NCBI GenBank assembly: GCA_022410635.1
Contig: JAJVDF010000661.1
Coordinates: forward strand, 490,691 to 554,690
Direction: 5' to 3'
From: Tretioscincus oriximinensis
Lineage: Eukaryota; Chordata; Lepidosauria; Squamata; Gymnophthalmidae
DNA: 64,000 nucleotides
This document shows positions 1 through 11,039 of the stretch, piece by piece; position 1 is the stretch's first letter; every line of letters begins with the position of its first letter. The position numbers and the translations under genes are program-made. The notes beneath the pieces were generated by a model, which worked only from the letters and a program-made list of their open reading frames with translations, was not told where the DNA came from and did not search any database.

Positions 1-437
1 CAAATCCCATGTTGGGCATAATTAGGAAAGGAATCGAAAACAAGACAGCAAATGAAACTCCTTGAAACTGATGGGCAGAAAAGTGAGAACAGACAAAGGA
101 AAGTATTTTTTCACCCAGTGGGTCATCAGCCTGTGGAATTTACTTCCTGAAGAGGTGGTGGTAGCTAANAGCTTGGATAGTTTCAAGACAGGACTAGACA
201 TGTTTATGGATACCAAGGATATAAATGGGTACTAGGATGGATGTCTGGATGCTGCCTCCNNGATGGAGAAGCAGGTAGTGCTCCTGGAAAGCCATTTGCA
301 GGGAGTCATGAACAGGTACATATTTTGCTTTCCTTTGTTTGGACTGCCCAGNTAAATCTGGTGGGCCTCTGTGTGACACAGAATGCTGGACTAGATGGGC
401 TCTGATCTGATCCAGTATGGTTCTTATGTTCTTATGA
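1..437 (+). repeat. CR1/L3-type LINE 3' end
   Basis: The sequence ends in the repeated TTATGTTC/TTATG tail and carries the block 'ctggactagatgggctc', both typical of CR1/L3 LINE 3' ends in reptiles. The same unit recurs in the window in both orientations, for example 22990-23245 (plus), 39835-40000 (plus), 60785-60975 (plus) and 30097-30725 (minus). It lies in the PTPRB intron after FN3 domain 13 and is not coding; the short open frames here are shadows of the repeat. Confidence 0.75.
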
Positions 438-1214
438 TGTGGACTATAAAACTCCTTATTCTGGAATACCAGGTAAGCATTGGATTAGTACAAAACCAGC
501 ACTCTCAGAATTAGTCCAAGAGCAGCAGGAAAGGGAAATGAAAGTACAGAAAGTTAAGCTTCATCTTCCTTCTATCTTATTTGTGTTCAAAGAAGAAATT
601 CCCCATCAAGTGAATTCCCCTAAAATGAATTATTGAAAGATCTTCAGTGGAATAGTTCAGGAATGGATTACAGGGATCATAGAACAAAAAAGAACATCAA
701 TATTGAGGCCTTCCTACTTCACATGAACCAACATTTCTGCTCTGCTGGGGGGNTTAAAAATAATTTCCAAGAATTCAGAATCTGACTAACTTCTCAGTGC
801 CCATGTTTATTTTTCTTTGAGGGAAAATTTTAACAACTTTTTCTTTGGAAATTAGGATATTTGCTCTTAGTTTCTCTACTAAACAGGTTAGTTTTTTTTC
901 TAACGTAGCATAATTAGAATTGTGGAGAGGGGAAAAATCCTTCTTCAGATGATGGAATATTGGAATGTTTTGGTATGGAAAAAAATCCCATATATTGTTC
1001 CTGTTTTGTAAAGCTATTGGTGTTTGATCCTCAAAACCAAAATTTCTGAAATATGCGAAAAATGGATACAAGGATTTGTTCATCCTCAGGATCAGACTAT
1101 TAAATGCAGAATTCAACAGCTTCATAGTTGATAAGATTCTCTGACTAGATGACATCACTCAAGTTCTGAAAATTTTGAAAGGTTCTGCACTTTACTTATT
1201 TGCTATCAGGCCCA

Positions 1215-1435
1215 ATTCAATTAATGTGTAAAGCTCTGAACAGCTTGGGTCCTTGTTATCTGAAGGAGGATTTTCTTTTTCACAAGGAGAGGGCCTTTTT
1301 TATAGTTCTTTCCCTCTTAAAGGTGCAAGAACTAGGGGCACATGGGAAGACCCTGTTGGTAGTGCCCCAAAACTCTGTGGCAGTCTCTCTCTGGAGGATT
1401 GCCAAGTGCCTACATTATATAGTAGCCTGAATAAA
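1215..1435 (+). repeat. Degenerate L2/CR1-type LINE ORF2 C-terminal fragment
   Basis: The plus strand resembles a decayed C-terminal end of an L2/CR1-like reverse transcriptase ORF, the region that usually reads like VVAPxLWNSLP. Here it survives as a broken frame around 1360-1420. A better preserved relative lies on the minus strand at 29705-29893. The assignment is by eye and uncertain. Confidence 0.4.
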
Positions 1436-1439
1436 AATG

Positions 1440-2309
1440 TTCCCTTTATGCAGCTCCTTAAATGTCTTTTGATTTTGTCCTGTCAGGGTGGGTTGGCAGG
1501 ATAGAGGGAAATTTTAGTTTTAAATTTATTTTAACTATTTGCATATTTTATCCTAATGTTGGTACCCTTCTGGTACCTGTGAGTGAAGGCCAGGATATAC
1601 ACTTCTAAACAAATAAAATGAACAAATGCTTACTGTCCATACTCAATAAAAATGAAATCAGATTTTTTAAAAACCTGGGGATCTGACTGTTAAGTTCAAA
1701 TTTTGAAGTATTACTCCTTCCAACCTTCCTGGCTGCTTTTGGTTAAATATGAATGTAATTAAATAGTTTGGAAGAATTTGAATCATTCCATTTTATATCT
1801 CACTTTAAAATTGTCAGTGAAAGAAACAGATAATTGTAACCATGGAAGCAGGACCAGGGGCCATATAACACACTGAATCATAAATTCAGATAGTTCACTT
1901 GGCTTCTTACCTACACATATCTAAGCTTTCTCAGTGAACCGTACAAACAAAAACTATATATTTTTTCAAAATAAAGCTGAANTTCTCAGTATGATACCTC
2001 TTACAAGAGATACTACAATCTACGTAATGTGTCTTGCATATGATTCCTGTCAGATTTCTATTGCCTTCAGCAAATCCTGAAATTTGCAAGGAAAAAAATG
2101 TCTCATTTTTTTGTTCCTTTGAAGATGCTCAAGTTTAAGAGTTCATTAGTATGGTGTTTAGTTTTTTTTTTAGAACATTTAGGCAGGGAGAACTACCCTG
2201 AATTATTCTCACAAACAATTGTACAAGCAATATCTTATCACAATTAAAGATAATGTTGTTTCTAAAGCACAACTCACTGTTGATGGATTAGCCCATTAGG
2301 TACTCCTAC
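1440..2309. other. PTPRB intron, no feature seen
   Basis: This AT-rich intron segment lies between the repeat material at the left edge and the FN3 domain 13 exon. I searched the minus strand for the expected next FN3 exon (domain 14) and found none, so the intron after domain 13 is at least 2.3 kb and continues past the left edge. Confidence 0.6.
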
Positions 2310-2573
2310 CTGTTCTTCCAAAGATGGATGATTCATTAGTAAGATCTCCACTGTGGGTAACAATCACCATTTTATACAGCCTGCCTTGAACTAAGTTCTG
2401 AAAAGAATACTGATGAAGATTCCGATCTCCTGAACTTCTGCTCTGAAGAGACTTGTCTGGATTATATAGGAAGAGGTCATATTTGTTGAGTTCTCCTTCA
2501 GAAGCGGTCCAGTTAAATGTCAAGCGGCCAGTACTACTTTCCATAACCTTCAGGTTTGTCACAGCTGCTGGTG
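2310..2573 (-). CDS. PTPRB: PTPRB exon, fibronectin type III domain 13
   Basis: This exon encodes one whole FN3 domain of the extracellular part of VE-PTP, an endothelial receptor tyrosine phosphatase. The acceptor is ttgcag before 2573 and the donor is GT at 2309-2308 (acag|gtagga). It is 264 nt and phase 1-1. The domain begins APAAVTNLKV and shows the core Trp in FNWTASEGE, the NLVQGRLYKM segment, VTHSGDLTNES and the terminal FGRT. Sequons are NWT and NES. It is the most 3' PTPRB exon in the window; in mammalian PTPRB four more FN3 domains, a transmembrane helix and one phosphatase domain follow. Similarity to mammalian FN3 domain 13 is strong. Confidence 0.96.
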
Positions 2574-2884
2574 CTGCAATCATAATCACATTGCATCAAT
2601 TATTGTATTTAAAATAGATAACTAAACTCTTTGGGGTAATGATGGTGGTGGGAACCTCATTTACCCTTAAACTATATGCCACCAATTGAAATCAGTTATG
2701 GCTATTCCATAGCCTCAGATACAATGAACACGTACAGTTTAGCTGAAAAAGGGAATTCTGATGATAAAGCACTGCAGAGTTTTCATTAAATAATAACAAG
2801 TCAGGGCACAATTTATATCTCTGACAAGGCTTAAATTTATTCATCTATCCAAATGTGCAGTCTGTTCATTNGTTTCTGCAGTTC

Positions 2885-3075
2885 TTAGGTGCAAGAATTG
2901 GATGTTAGGTATTTGATCAGTGGAATAGATTGCCACAAGAGGTGGTGAGTTCTCTTTTGATGGAAGTCTTCAAGCAGAGACTGGACAGCCAACTCTCTGG
3001 GATGGTTTAATAAATCCTGCATTGAGCAGGGGGTTGGAACCCCCTAGAGGTTCCTCCCAATGATCTATGATTTAA
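2885..3075 (+). repeat. CR1-type LINE 3' end
   Basis: It contains 'agtggaatagattgccaca', then an 'agaggtggtgag' block and a 'ctatgattt' tail, the usual 3' UTR layout of amniote CR1 elements. It is intronic and non-coding. Confidence 0.65.
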
Positions 3076-3079
3076 GACC

Positions 3080-4085
3080 GCCTTCTAGTAAATACCAAAA
3101 ATGGGCTGTTTGGATTTAAAAGTGTTAGTAAAAATATATGATTTACATAATATGAAGAAAAAACAGTGTATTGGGACAATCAGAGGATATATCAACAGCT
3201 AAAGGAGGACAAAAATATTTCACTCACAGTGTTAATTGTTTACTGAACAATGGAATCTCTTGTTCTTTAAGTTNCACTATTCCCAATGGGAAAAATTCTA
3301 GCTGTATTGAATAGTGGAATACAAAGAATGTTTTCCAACATCTGATCCATTATTGTCCAAGAGAATAAAGATTTCTCCTTCTCTCTGTTCCCCCATTCAT
3401 TATGGGGGATTCTGCAGACATAGAGATTATGGATATGCACAAACCTACTTGAATTTGGTTCAGTCTACAGCCGGGTCAAATAAGCTTGACTAGACTGAAC
3501 CTCAAAGCATTTATAAACATTTAAAAATTACTAAAACATATAAAGAAAAGACCAATCTAAAGGGCAACATACGATCAATTCCAAACCATTGTTTGCTTTG
3601 ATTCAAATTCAAATGAATAATCCTATTAAGAAACGGCTTGGATACATTTACATCTTTTAGCTACTTGTCTCTAGATATGTTTAGCATAATTAAAATTCTT
3701 TTTTTTAACATTCTGTAATNTAGGCTAGATTTTTGAGTATCAAAACAAACACAATACAAACATTAAAAGACTAATGTACAGTACATTTTATATTTAAGAC
3801 AATATTCACTGAACAGCTTTTTTACAGATAATTCTAAAAAAGTTCTTCAAATTAAGATAAATAACATAAAAATAACAAAGTTTTATCCTAGATAGTGAAG
3901 AATTATTGAATCTTTAACCCTGACTGTAGAAAAAATGAATACCTATAAAAGCAATACTTGTACTCATGATACAAATTCGCTACTGCGAGTAATTTAAAAT
4001 TGGATATTTCCTTTTTACTACTTAAACAAAATTTCTATTAAATGTAATTGAAAATTGACTATTTATTTGTTTGTTTATTTATATC
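3080..4085. other. PTPRB intron, no specific feature
   Basis: This is AT-rich intron between the domain 13 and domain 12 exons. I see no exon, RNA gene or clear repeat in it. Confidence 0.5.
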
Positions 4086-4158
4086 CTGCTCAAAACAATT
4101 AACATAATTGTTAACATAACAGCATAACACTAAGTGTTCCCTTAATTGTTTTGAGCAG
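4086..4158. repeat. Fold-back MITE, family A (copy 1)
   Basis: Termini CTGCTCAAAACAATTAA and TTAATTGTTTTGAGCAG form an inverted repeat, with TATA-like flanks on the right. Two cleaner copies are at 20764-20836 and 53109-53181, so this is a dispersed element. The TA-rich flank and terminal motif suggest Tc1/mariner origin, which is inference. It sits inside an older repeat tail (4060-4225). Confidence 0.75.
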
Positions 4159-4532
4159 TATACTTATAGCCCACCCTATACCTAAATGTCTCAGGGTGGC
4201 TAACAATAAAAGCAAAAATACAAACTGATATATTAAACAATATCTGAAGACAATATAAAGAAACCTGCACTACTACAGATAAATGTACAATTCCAACAAA
4301 AGTCAATGGAGGAAATTACTTAGATTGTTATAGCATTGGTAGATGTGCTGGTCTGATATATTTTAAATACATTATTTGTGTCTTGACAGTGAGATCAAAT
4401 AAAATGACAACAGCCATCCTTAAATACAACATATGCANTTTCCCCCAATTGATTTCCTGCACTAAAAGACGAACAGGCCTTATTATATTCTATGGCTCAG
4501 TTTGCTGTTCTGTATAAAAGTGCTGAAATTAC

Positions 4533-4802
4533 CTGTTCGGCCTTCAGTGTCCACCCGGCTGCTGAAAAGCCCACCGCTGACTGTCAACATCTGTACTTTA
4601 TATTTCTTTCCTGGTGTTAAATCTTCAAATTTGTGCTGTTTAGCAGTAACCGCCTTTGATTTGTTGCTGAGAAGGGTACCGTGTTCTGTCAGGAGTAGGA
4701 TGTCATATCGCTCAGCCACTCCAGCAGCACTTTGCCAAGTTACAATCAATGAGTAACTGCTGTATGCATTGTCTGCATGCAAATCCTTAACAGCAGCAGG
4801 AA
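4533..4802 (-). CDS. PTPRB: PTPRB exon, fibronectin type III domain 12
   Basis: Acceptor tcccag before 4802 and donor acag|gtaatt after 4533 bound a 270-nt phase 1-1 exon. The domain reads PAAVKDLHADNAYSSYSLIV, then TWQSAAGVAERYDILLLTE, FEDLTPGKKYKVQ, TVSGGLFS and TEGRT. Its first codon is split with the previous exon, which supplies A instead of the usual G, so the junction residue is Ile. Sequon NKS. The AGVAERYDILLLTE block is almost the same as in mammals, making this one of the best conserved FN3 repeats here. Confidence 0.96.
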
Positions 4803-4869
4803 CTGGGAACAAACATTTAACAGGTGAGGCTGTGCTTGGTATTTTGAAAACAACTAAGAAATTATGAAC

Positions 4870-5192
4870 ACATTAGCAGTAGTAGAAGAAGAAGAACTGG
4901 GTTCTTATACCCTGCTTTTCTCATCTTTCAAAGGGACTCAAAGCGGCTTACAAGGGTATTTTTGCCCGAAGGCTCCCATTCTATTTTCCCCACCAGGCTG
5001 TGGTGGTTCCCATGTATCTACTTGCAAGTCAGTTGCAATTTCTTGCAATTCATGCTTTCAAATAGCTGGGTTGGCTAGAGCTACAGGCTAGTGGGAGGTG
5101 CTCACNCCTCCCCACGTCCCACACAGGGCTTCAAAACCCGATCTCTCAGATGAGAGACGGATTCCTTAGTGACTGAGCTATCCGTGCCTGCA
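4870..5192 (-). repeat. tRNA-Lys-like SINE, minus orientation
   Basis: Read on the minus strand the element starts near 5192 with GGCACGGATAGCTCAGTCAC, close to the 5' part of tRNA-Lys with an A-box-like GATAGCTCAGTC. A B-box-like GGGTTTTGAAGCC follows. A unique body and a 3' tail with GGGTATAAGAACC and GAA-rich repeats complete it. A second copy is on the plus strand at 28503-28806. The tRNA-Lys derivation is inferred from the head; the family name is not determined. Confidence 0.75.
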
Positions 5193-5626
5193 GTTCAGCC
5201 AACTGGAATAGAAAAGCACCTTTCCAACAACATTGATAATTTAGATATTCAGAGCACATGCATGCCCAGTAGAGTGCCTAAAATACTTGGTTCACAATGC
5301 CAACTAATCTAACAGGAAGCCTGCCCCATAGTAAAATTTTGTATCCATATTGTATCATACATTGTAATTGATTACAGTGTGAAAATGGCACCTTAGTCCA
5401 CTACAGTCATGGACTGCTTGAAAGTAACACTTGTTGTCTACCAGTATATGAAACGAGCCCCTTGTGTGCAGATACATACAAGTAGATGAGGTTGCAAACT
5501 TTCATAGATGGACTGGACTGGGCCACCTGTCATGTGGTTAGTCATTGGTGTGGACCATCAGTATCCTAGCTCATCACTGCAACAACTTATGATGAACTTC
5601 TGAAAAATGTTGACTTTTAAACTTAC

Positions 5627-5890
5627 TTGTTCGTCCAACAGCTGTGGAATTGTTATGCAAGGTTCCACTGGTAGTCTGCACAACAACCTTGTATTGTTCT
5701 CCTGCTTCCAGCTTGTTAAAGGTATGTTCATAGACTTGTTTGGAAACAGTCTGGATATCAAGAAGATGGTTCTGAAGGAATATCATGATAGTATAAGAAT
5801 CAACATCTCCCCCTCCTGGAGTCCAATTCACTTTCAAGCTGTTTGTCATTCCATTAGGTGAAATGTGGATATTTTTAACAGCACTTGGAA
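5627..5890 (-). CDS. PTPRB: PTPRB exon, fibronectin type III domain 11
   Basis: This 264-nt exon follows a pyrimidine-rich acceptor (tttcttag before 5890). The domain reads VPSAVKNIHISPNGMTNSLK, then VNWTPGGGDVDSY, KLEAGEQYKVVVQTTSG and VGRT. Sequons are NWT and NNS/NST near the end. The donor is unusual for this gene: the exon ends ACA A before GTAAGT, where sister exons end ACA G, so the phase-1 codon shared with domain 12 codes Ile rather than Val. The longer open frame running to about 5966 only extends into the intron. Confidence 0.95.
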
Positions 5891-7010
5891 CTAAGAAAGA
5901 GAAAAAGTCAACAATAATGATCCAATAAATCCTTTTTTTTGCATATTGGTTTTCCACCAGTGCCACAATGTGTTTTTACTTTTCTTCTAAACATCTTGTA
6001 AACCACTTTGAACAAAAAGTGCCATAAAAAGTCAGAATAGGAATGCTGCAGCTTGAATGAATGTGGAAAGCAAGAAATTTTGGCTGATGTTGCAGTCATT
6101 ATAAGCTGCTTGTGCTGAAATGTTCTCATTTTCATATCCATTAAAGCTGCATATCTCCTGTTCTGGGATTTTATGGCAACCCTAACTTTGAGATTGCTTT
6201 TTAAAAACAGATAGAAATTCAAAAATATAATAAATAAGCAAGATTGTAAAAACCTGCTGTGACCTTTTGCAATCTAGTATTGANAAGTTGCAAAAAGAAA
6301 GTTCTGACTTACAAGAAAGTAGTGGGAAAAATTGGAGATCTCTCACTTCAATTTGAATTGAGCAGCATTAGCAGCATTGAATTGAGCAGCCTGCTCAGTA
6401 TGAACCCTCCAGCCTGTGAACAACCTACCCTACCCTCCCTTCCTAGCCTCCTGCTGCTTCTTCCCCTCCCTCTACTCTTTTTGCTGCCTCTCAGCCCCCT
6501 GCTGCCTTTGCCCCATCCCTCCAAACGTCCTCCTTTTCTATGGTTGCTGCCTTGGCGGTTATAGCTTCCTATTCAGCACCGGAATGGACCTTCTGGCCCT
6601 GCATGGGAAATCTCAGGCTCCAAGCACCTGAGATTTCAGTCTTACGTAAGGTAAGATGATATTGTTATTTATATGTTCTATGTCACCATGTGAGAAGGTT
6701 ATAACTTCCTCACTTCCACATGTTATAAGAGGACCTGCCTGTTTCTATCATGCTCCACCANAGGGCCAGATTGTTTGATTGTTACATATCTCAAAAAATC
6801 TCCATTCTATTTTATATACCAAACAAACTTGCATGTAAAGATAAGAGTACAGCCAGCCTAACTGGCACATAACTAAGCTGAGACTTGTATCCCTTGACAT
6901 AAAGTACCTTGTTGACACATTGCAGTCTCTGAAACATGTGAAAAGTCACAGTGCTTGTACATACTGTATCTATCAATCCAGATAAAAGTCAACATCTCCA
7001 TTTTTCTAAC

Positions 7011-7274
7011 CTGTCAATCCTTCTATGAAAGTTGCGACTGGTGTATCTCCACTTATGGTACTGACAACAATTTTGTAAAGGCGACCTGGAGTTAGAGATG
7101 TGAAGCGGAACTCTTCCAATGTGTTTTCAATACGGTGGGGGGGAAAAACCTTCATGTCATTAAAGAAAAGCTGAATCTCATACTGATCAACATCCCCATC
7201 AGCTTTGGACCAAGTAACATACAATTCTTCAGTAGTTTTACCGCTAAGAGTCAATTTCTTCACAGCTGCTGGAA
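7011..7274 (-). CDS. PTPRB: PTPRB exon, fibronectin type III domain 10
   Basis: Acceptor gttccag before 7274 and donor acag|gttaga (GTTAGA rather than the usual GTAAGT-like site) bound 264 nt, phase 1-1. The domain has PAAVKKLTLSGKTTEELYVT, then TWSKADGDVDQYEIQLFFND, MKVFPP, RFTSLTPGRLYKIVV, TISGD and EGLT. The GDVDQYEIQL..FNDMKVFPP block closely matches mammalian FN3 domain 10. I see no N-glycosylation sequon, unlike most neighbours. The hydrophobic stretch upstream in the open frame (to 7335) is intron, not a signal peptide. Confidence 0.95.
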
Positions 7275-7279
7275 CTGGA

Positions 7280-8540
7280 ACAAAAATAAAATTTCCAAGT
7301 AACAACAGAGAACTATTCAGAAGCAACAACAACAACGAAAGAATTCAGAAGGAAAGTGCTTTTTATATTGCAGAATTGTAAGTGAAACATCCTGTCTAAT
7401 TCAGGAATATATTTTGGACACATGTAGGATTTCAAAGTCTCTCACATTTTTTTTCTCAATGAAACATTCATTATGGTGAAATCTTTGTATAATAGGTTAA
7501 TAATATGAAGGTAAGGTATAAGGAAACAAACACCACAGAGCTTTCTGCATTAGATCTAATTCTGGATTATATTTCAAAATAGGGACCTGCCATTCATATA
7601 CTAGATGCTGCATGTTAAGGAAGAGCTACCCTGGCCCATCCTTAGAATAAGGCTTAATGCAGAAAGGTCCTTAGGGTACATCTAGACATAACTGGATGAT
7701 CATGTAATAAAAGTTTTAAGTGATGACTGCTTGCTGTCCAGAAAGCTGATCAGCGGTGTGGTAAATGCACTGTGATCATGTTTCTGACCACTGGTGCTGT
7801 ACATCTGGATATTCTGTCAGCACAAAAATATCTGGATATGAGTTAATGGCACCATTTGTAACCATTTTCAGCCTCTGCACATGACTGCTGCCTCCCTCTA
7901 ATATGATAATGGTTGGCAGCTTCGTATGCTTCATATGCTATGAAAGCTGCTTTCTTCACAATTTTTATGTAAGTTAATATGCTCTATTGCATCTTATTTA
8001 CACAAAACTTTACCATGTGGCAATCATACCATAGTAATAATAGCATCTTAGTCTTATTAAGTGGTTCCTAAACTATTTGGGAGATGTTTATCTTTTGATG
8101 CTTACCAGATAAATGCCTTATTTGATTTTTTCTCCATTTTTTATGATAACATAAAAAGATCCAGCACCTTTCCTCCCACAGTAACTCAAAATATGACAAA
8201 ACAAACTTGCATGTTACACTTATCTTTTTTTACTCCTATAAATTTCTACTCATTTTCCATTTATATGTCATTTGTTTTGTTACGCTTCATTTAAGGTGCT
8301 TTCAACTAAATTTTTCACTGATCCCCTCTACTAGCTATGTTAAAAATCATGATGGTTTTAAAATCCAGAATAACCCAGTTGCAAGTCCAGGCATATGTAC
8401 CTTCATCCTTTTGCAAATGAACTATTAGAAAACTTTTAAATCCATATGGAATAGACAAGGCGATTAACCAGGAAGTAAATACTGAGGATGCTCAGTATGT
8501 GATTCTGCATTGTCTTGTGCTAGTGTCTCCTTGCAGTATC
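7280..8540. other. PTPRB intron, no specific feature
   Basis: AT-rich intronic sequence upstream of the domain 10 exon. No exon, RNA gene or recognised repeat was found. Confidence 0.5.
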
Positions 8541-8846
8541 ATGCAGTGTGGTCCAACCTGTGGCCCATGAGCAATCCACTTCCTTTTTGTGGCCCGTAGG
8601 CGTGGCGAAGCAACCAGGCAGCTGCAAGTGTAGGTGTCTTGGGCCAAGATGCCAGCACTCGCAGCTGCCTGGCTGCTTCGCTCGCAACACCCTGCTTGTC
8701 TTGAGCACTCAAATGATGTCATTTCCGGAATCTGCTTCCGGGAATGGCACCCGGAGTGACATCACTTCCTGTCCTGCCCTGGAAGTGACATCACTCTGGC
8801 CCTCACATTCCTATACTAAAGTCTGATTGCCCCTTGGGTAACTAGA

Positions 8847-9155
8847 TGTCAGGGTTGTGAAAGGGTTAACCTTTTCTGCTTTTGTTTTATTTGTTGCTTT
8901 CCGGTGTGATTTGCTTGCCAGCCAACTCTTTCATCTATTGGCTATAATTCAATCATTGGCTACGCCTTGGGTGGGGTGATGAAAGGATTTATTAGATGAA
9001 GTGAAACTATTGGCCATGCTTTTCGTTCTTTGATTGATTGCTTAATTAGTGTCTGATGCTGATATAGTTCTGCCAGCTTCTGCCAAATAAACTCATAGCT
9101 GACAGAAAAGCCTTTGCCTATCTTTTCTTGCACAGACATTCATTAAAAGCTAACA
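8847..9155 (+). mobile_element. Left LTR of a degenerate retroelement
   Basis: It begins TGTCAGGGTTGTGAAAGGG and ends near CATTAAAAGCTAACA, with an AATAAA signal at about 9086. The 3' 105 bases (9051-9155) recur at 10019-10124 in the same direction, which is the direct-repeat layout of an LTR element with a shortened right LTR. TG/CA termini fit an LTR. The borders are by eye. Confidence 0.55.
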
Positions 9156-9639
9156 GAAAGACTGAAAAGCCACGGTAACGGATGAAGCTGCCGGCGGAGA
9201 TCTACAACAAATTCCAGACCTAACAACAGAAGGAGAGGACCCTTCCAGTTCACCCTCTCATCAGCCCAGAGATGAGAACACGATTGGAAATGTACCTTCT
9301 CTGCTGACAGACCTCCCGTCTCATCTACAGCGTCTGGAATTGCAAGGTAATGCCAGGCCCCTTTCACAAACCAGGTGGCCATCTTCCCTGGGTTTCTCTG
9401 AGGCTTCCTTTCTTCTACCATGCAATGCTTCAATTATCCACAGTAGAAGCTTTTGGGAAGACTATGTGGAGAGAGTGCATGACTTGCTTCTCGCCACAAG
9501 CAGGTGTGGGGGTTTCCAACTGCCTTCTGAAGCTATGGATCCCCCGCCTACCACCTCTCTCTGCACAGGACTTTTATTATTTTCTCCCTTGCAAGATCTA
9601 CTACTATTGACCACCGGATCTCTAGGATGCTTCTCCCCT

Positions 9640-10020
9640 CAGACATCCATTCTGACTTGGGAGCAATTCCGAAGAGATTTGAGNTTACTCCAGTGACGTC
9701 CCGTACTCCTCCACCCATCCGACTGTGTTCCCCTCGCTGGCGCCCTCTGCAGCCTCAGCCTTTCCTGCAACAACCAACACCACAAGCCCAGGTTGCTCCT
9801 GCAGGCCAACCTGCTCCACAACCTGCCCCACCCCCCAGCTGCACAGATTCAGCCAATTGCTCCAGCACCAGCTCTCCCTCTGCTGCTTGCACCCTTCCCT
9901 ATCCACCAAGACCGGTATCTTTCTGCTGCTATGGAACCTCCCACCTTTTCTGGGGATCCAAAAGAGATCTGGGAATTTGTACTCAAGTTGTCCCTCTATA
10001 TAAGGACAACTTATATGTTC
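9640..10020 (+). pseudogene. Gag-like fragment of a Ty3/gypsy-type retroelement
   Basis: Between the two LTR copies lies a Pro/Gln/Ala-rich segment. It is followed in one frame by MEPPTFSGDPKEIWEFVLKL at 9930-9990, which resembles the start of the capsid region in Ty3/gypsy-like gag proteins (pattern PxxFxGDPxxxxxFL). The gag frame breaks off into the shortened LTR near 10019. No protease, reverse transcriptase or integrase is present. It is a dead relic; assignment to gypsy is inferred from this single motif. Confidence 0.5.
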
Positions 10021-10124
10021 TGATGCTGATACAGTTCTGCCAGCTTCTGCCAAATAAATTCACAGCTGACAGAAAAGCCTTTGCCTCTTATCTTTTCTTG
10101 CATGGACATTCATTAAAAGCTAAC
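10019..10124 (+). mobile_element. Right, truncated LTR
   Basis: This is a direct repeat of 9051-9155 with few differences, including the AATAAA-like aaataaattc. It runs straight on from the gag relic, so the 5' part of this LTR and the rest of the element have been lost by deletion. Confidence 0.55.
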
Positions 10125-10768
10125 GCTAAAGGTTGGACAACACTNATGTAAAAGATCATACACACAGGATGGCTTCTTGCCTCCATGGCTGCAGGCATGG
10201 CCATTTTGGAAAATATTAGCAAAAGGGCAAATAACCTTTTTTTCAGGATGCATTGAGGAAACTTCCGGATGCATTGCAAAAACTGTTAACATGTGGAGCA
10301 CAGTCATCATGATGATAGGAAAACACAATAGGAAAACCTCATGTATCTACAGCCTGAGTCTTGATTCTCATTTAATTCATTTTTTTCAATCTGTGTGTAG
10401 ATGCAACCTAAATATGAAACTCTTTGCAGTTTTTTGTATGCAGAGTTAGGAAAAAAGTTCCATTCATAGAATTTGATTTCCTTCATCTTTAGCCACAGGG
10501 CCAATAATTTGCNGAGACAAACATAGATCAAAATGACTTTTCCACCACACCTACCTTTACGGAAGATCGCTGCAAACTGAAGCTGCAAAGTTTGCAACTG
10601 TAATTAGCCAAAGGGTAATACTCCATTGTAAGTGATAATTCATTCAGATTTCATTTTCAACAGGCTACAGTATTTTGTTAAAAAAACTAATGAACTGTCT
10701 TCTATGACAGAATTTTTTNAAAAAGGATAGAATAGTTTATTTTTAAACAGTTTGGTGCATTTACCTAC

Positions 10769-11032
10769 CTGTGCGCCCACTTTTCCTTATACTAGTTTCA
10801 TATTTTCCACTCTTTGTGCTGATAGTGATACTATAAAGCCTCCCTGGAACCAGGTTAGTGAAGTCACATTCGTTTCCATCCTTGGGGACAGTTTTTATTT
10901 GAATGAGGTCATTATTGTGCTTGATGATCACTTCATAGTTATCATAGTCCCCCCTGGCAGGTGGCCAGGACACCTTTAAATAGTCACTTCTTGCAGAATT
11001 GCTCACCATGATTTCTGGGACACTTGAAGGCA
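10769..11032 (-). CDS. PTPRB: PTPRB exon, fibronectin type III domain 9
   Basis: The exon is 264 nt with acceptor tttccag before 11032 and donor acag|gtaggt. The domain begins VPSSVPEIMVSNSARSDYLK and continues VSWPPARGDYDNYEV, NECDFTNLVPGRLYS, ISTKSGKYE and SGRT. It shares the SDYLxVSW, NEC, PGRLY and TKSGKYE blocks with domain 8 just upstream, so the two look like products of an internal duplication; mammalian PTPRB shows the same resemblance. The NEC cysteine is shared by both domains. Confidence 0.96.
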
Positions 11033-11039
11033 CTGGAAA

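Larger units (their letters stand above)
8544..10145. mobile_element. hAT-like element carrying an LTR-retroelement insertion
   Basis: The left end CAGTGTGGTCCAACCTGTGG is matched in inverted orientation by the right end AAAGGTTGGACAACACT at 10127-10144, giving terminal inverted repeats of about 16 bases. The interior at 8565-8600 has the 'tggcccatgagcaatc' and 'gtggcccgtagg' blocks seen in hAT non-autonomous elements. Position 10145 is N, so the exact end and a target-site duplication cannot be read. An LTR-retroelement relic (8847-10124) lies inside it. Confidence 0.55.

Noticed and set aside
5100..5192. Possible tRNA gene on the minus strand
   Set aside because: It has a tRNA-Lys-like head but the acceptor stem does not close and the sequence continues into a SINE body shared with a second copy.
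6380..6650. CT-rich segment with an open frame rich in Leu and Pro
   Set aside because: It is low-complexity pyrimidine-rich intron without splice signals or homology.
7275..7335. Hydrophobic Leu-rich start of the frame containing FN3 domain 10, looking like a signal peptide
   Set aside because: It lies upstream of the splice acceptor at 7275-7276 and is intron; domain 10 is internal to the protein.
9143..9433. Minus-strand open frames across the LTR-retroelement relic
   Set aside because: They are antisense to the retroelement and match nothing; the element reads on the plus strand.
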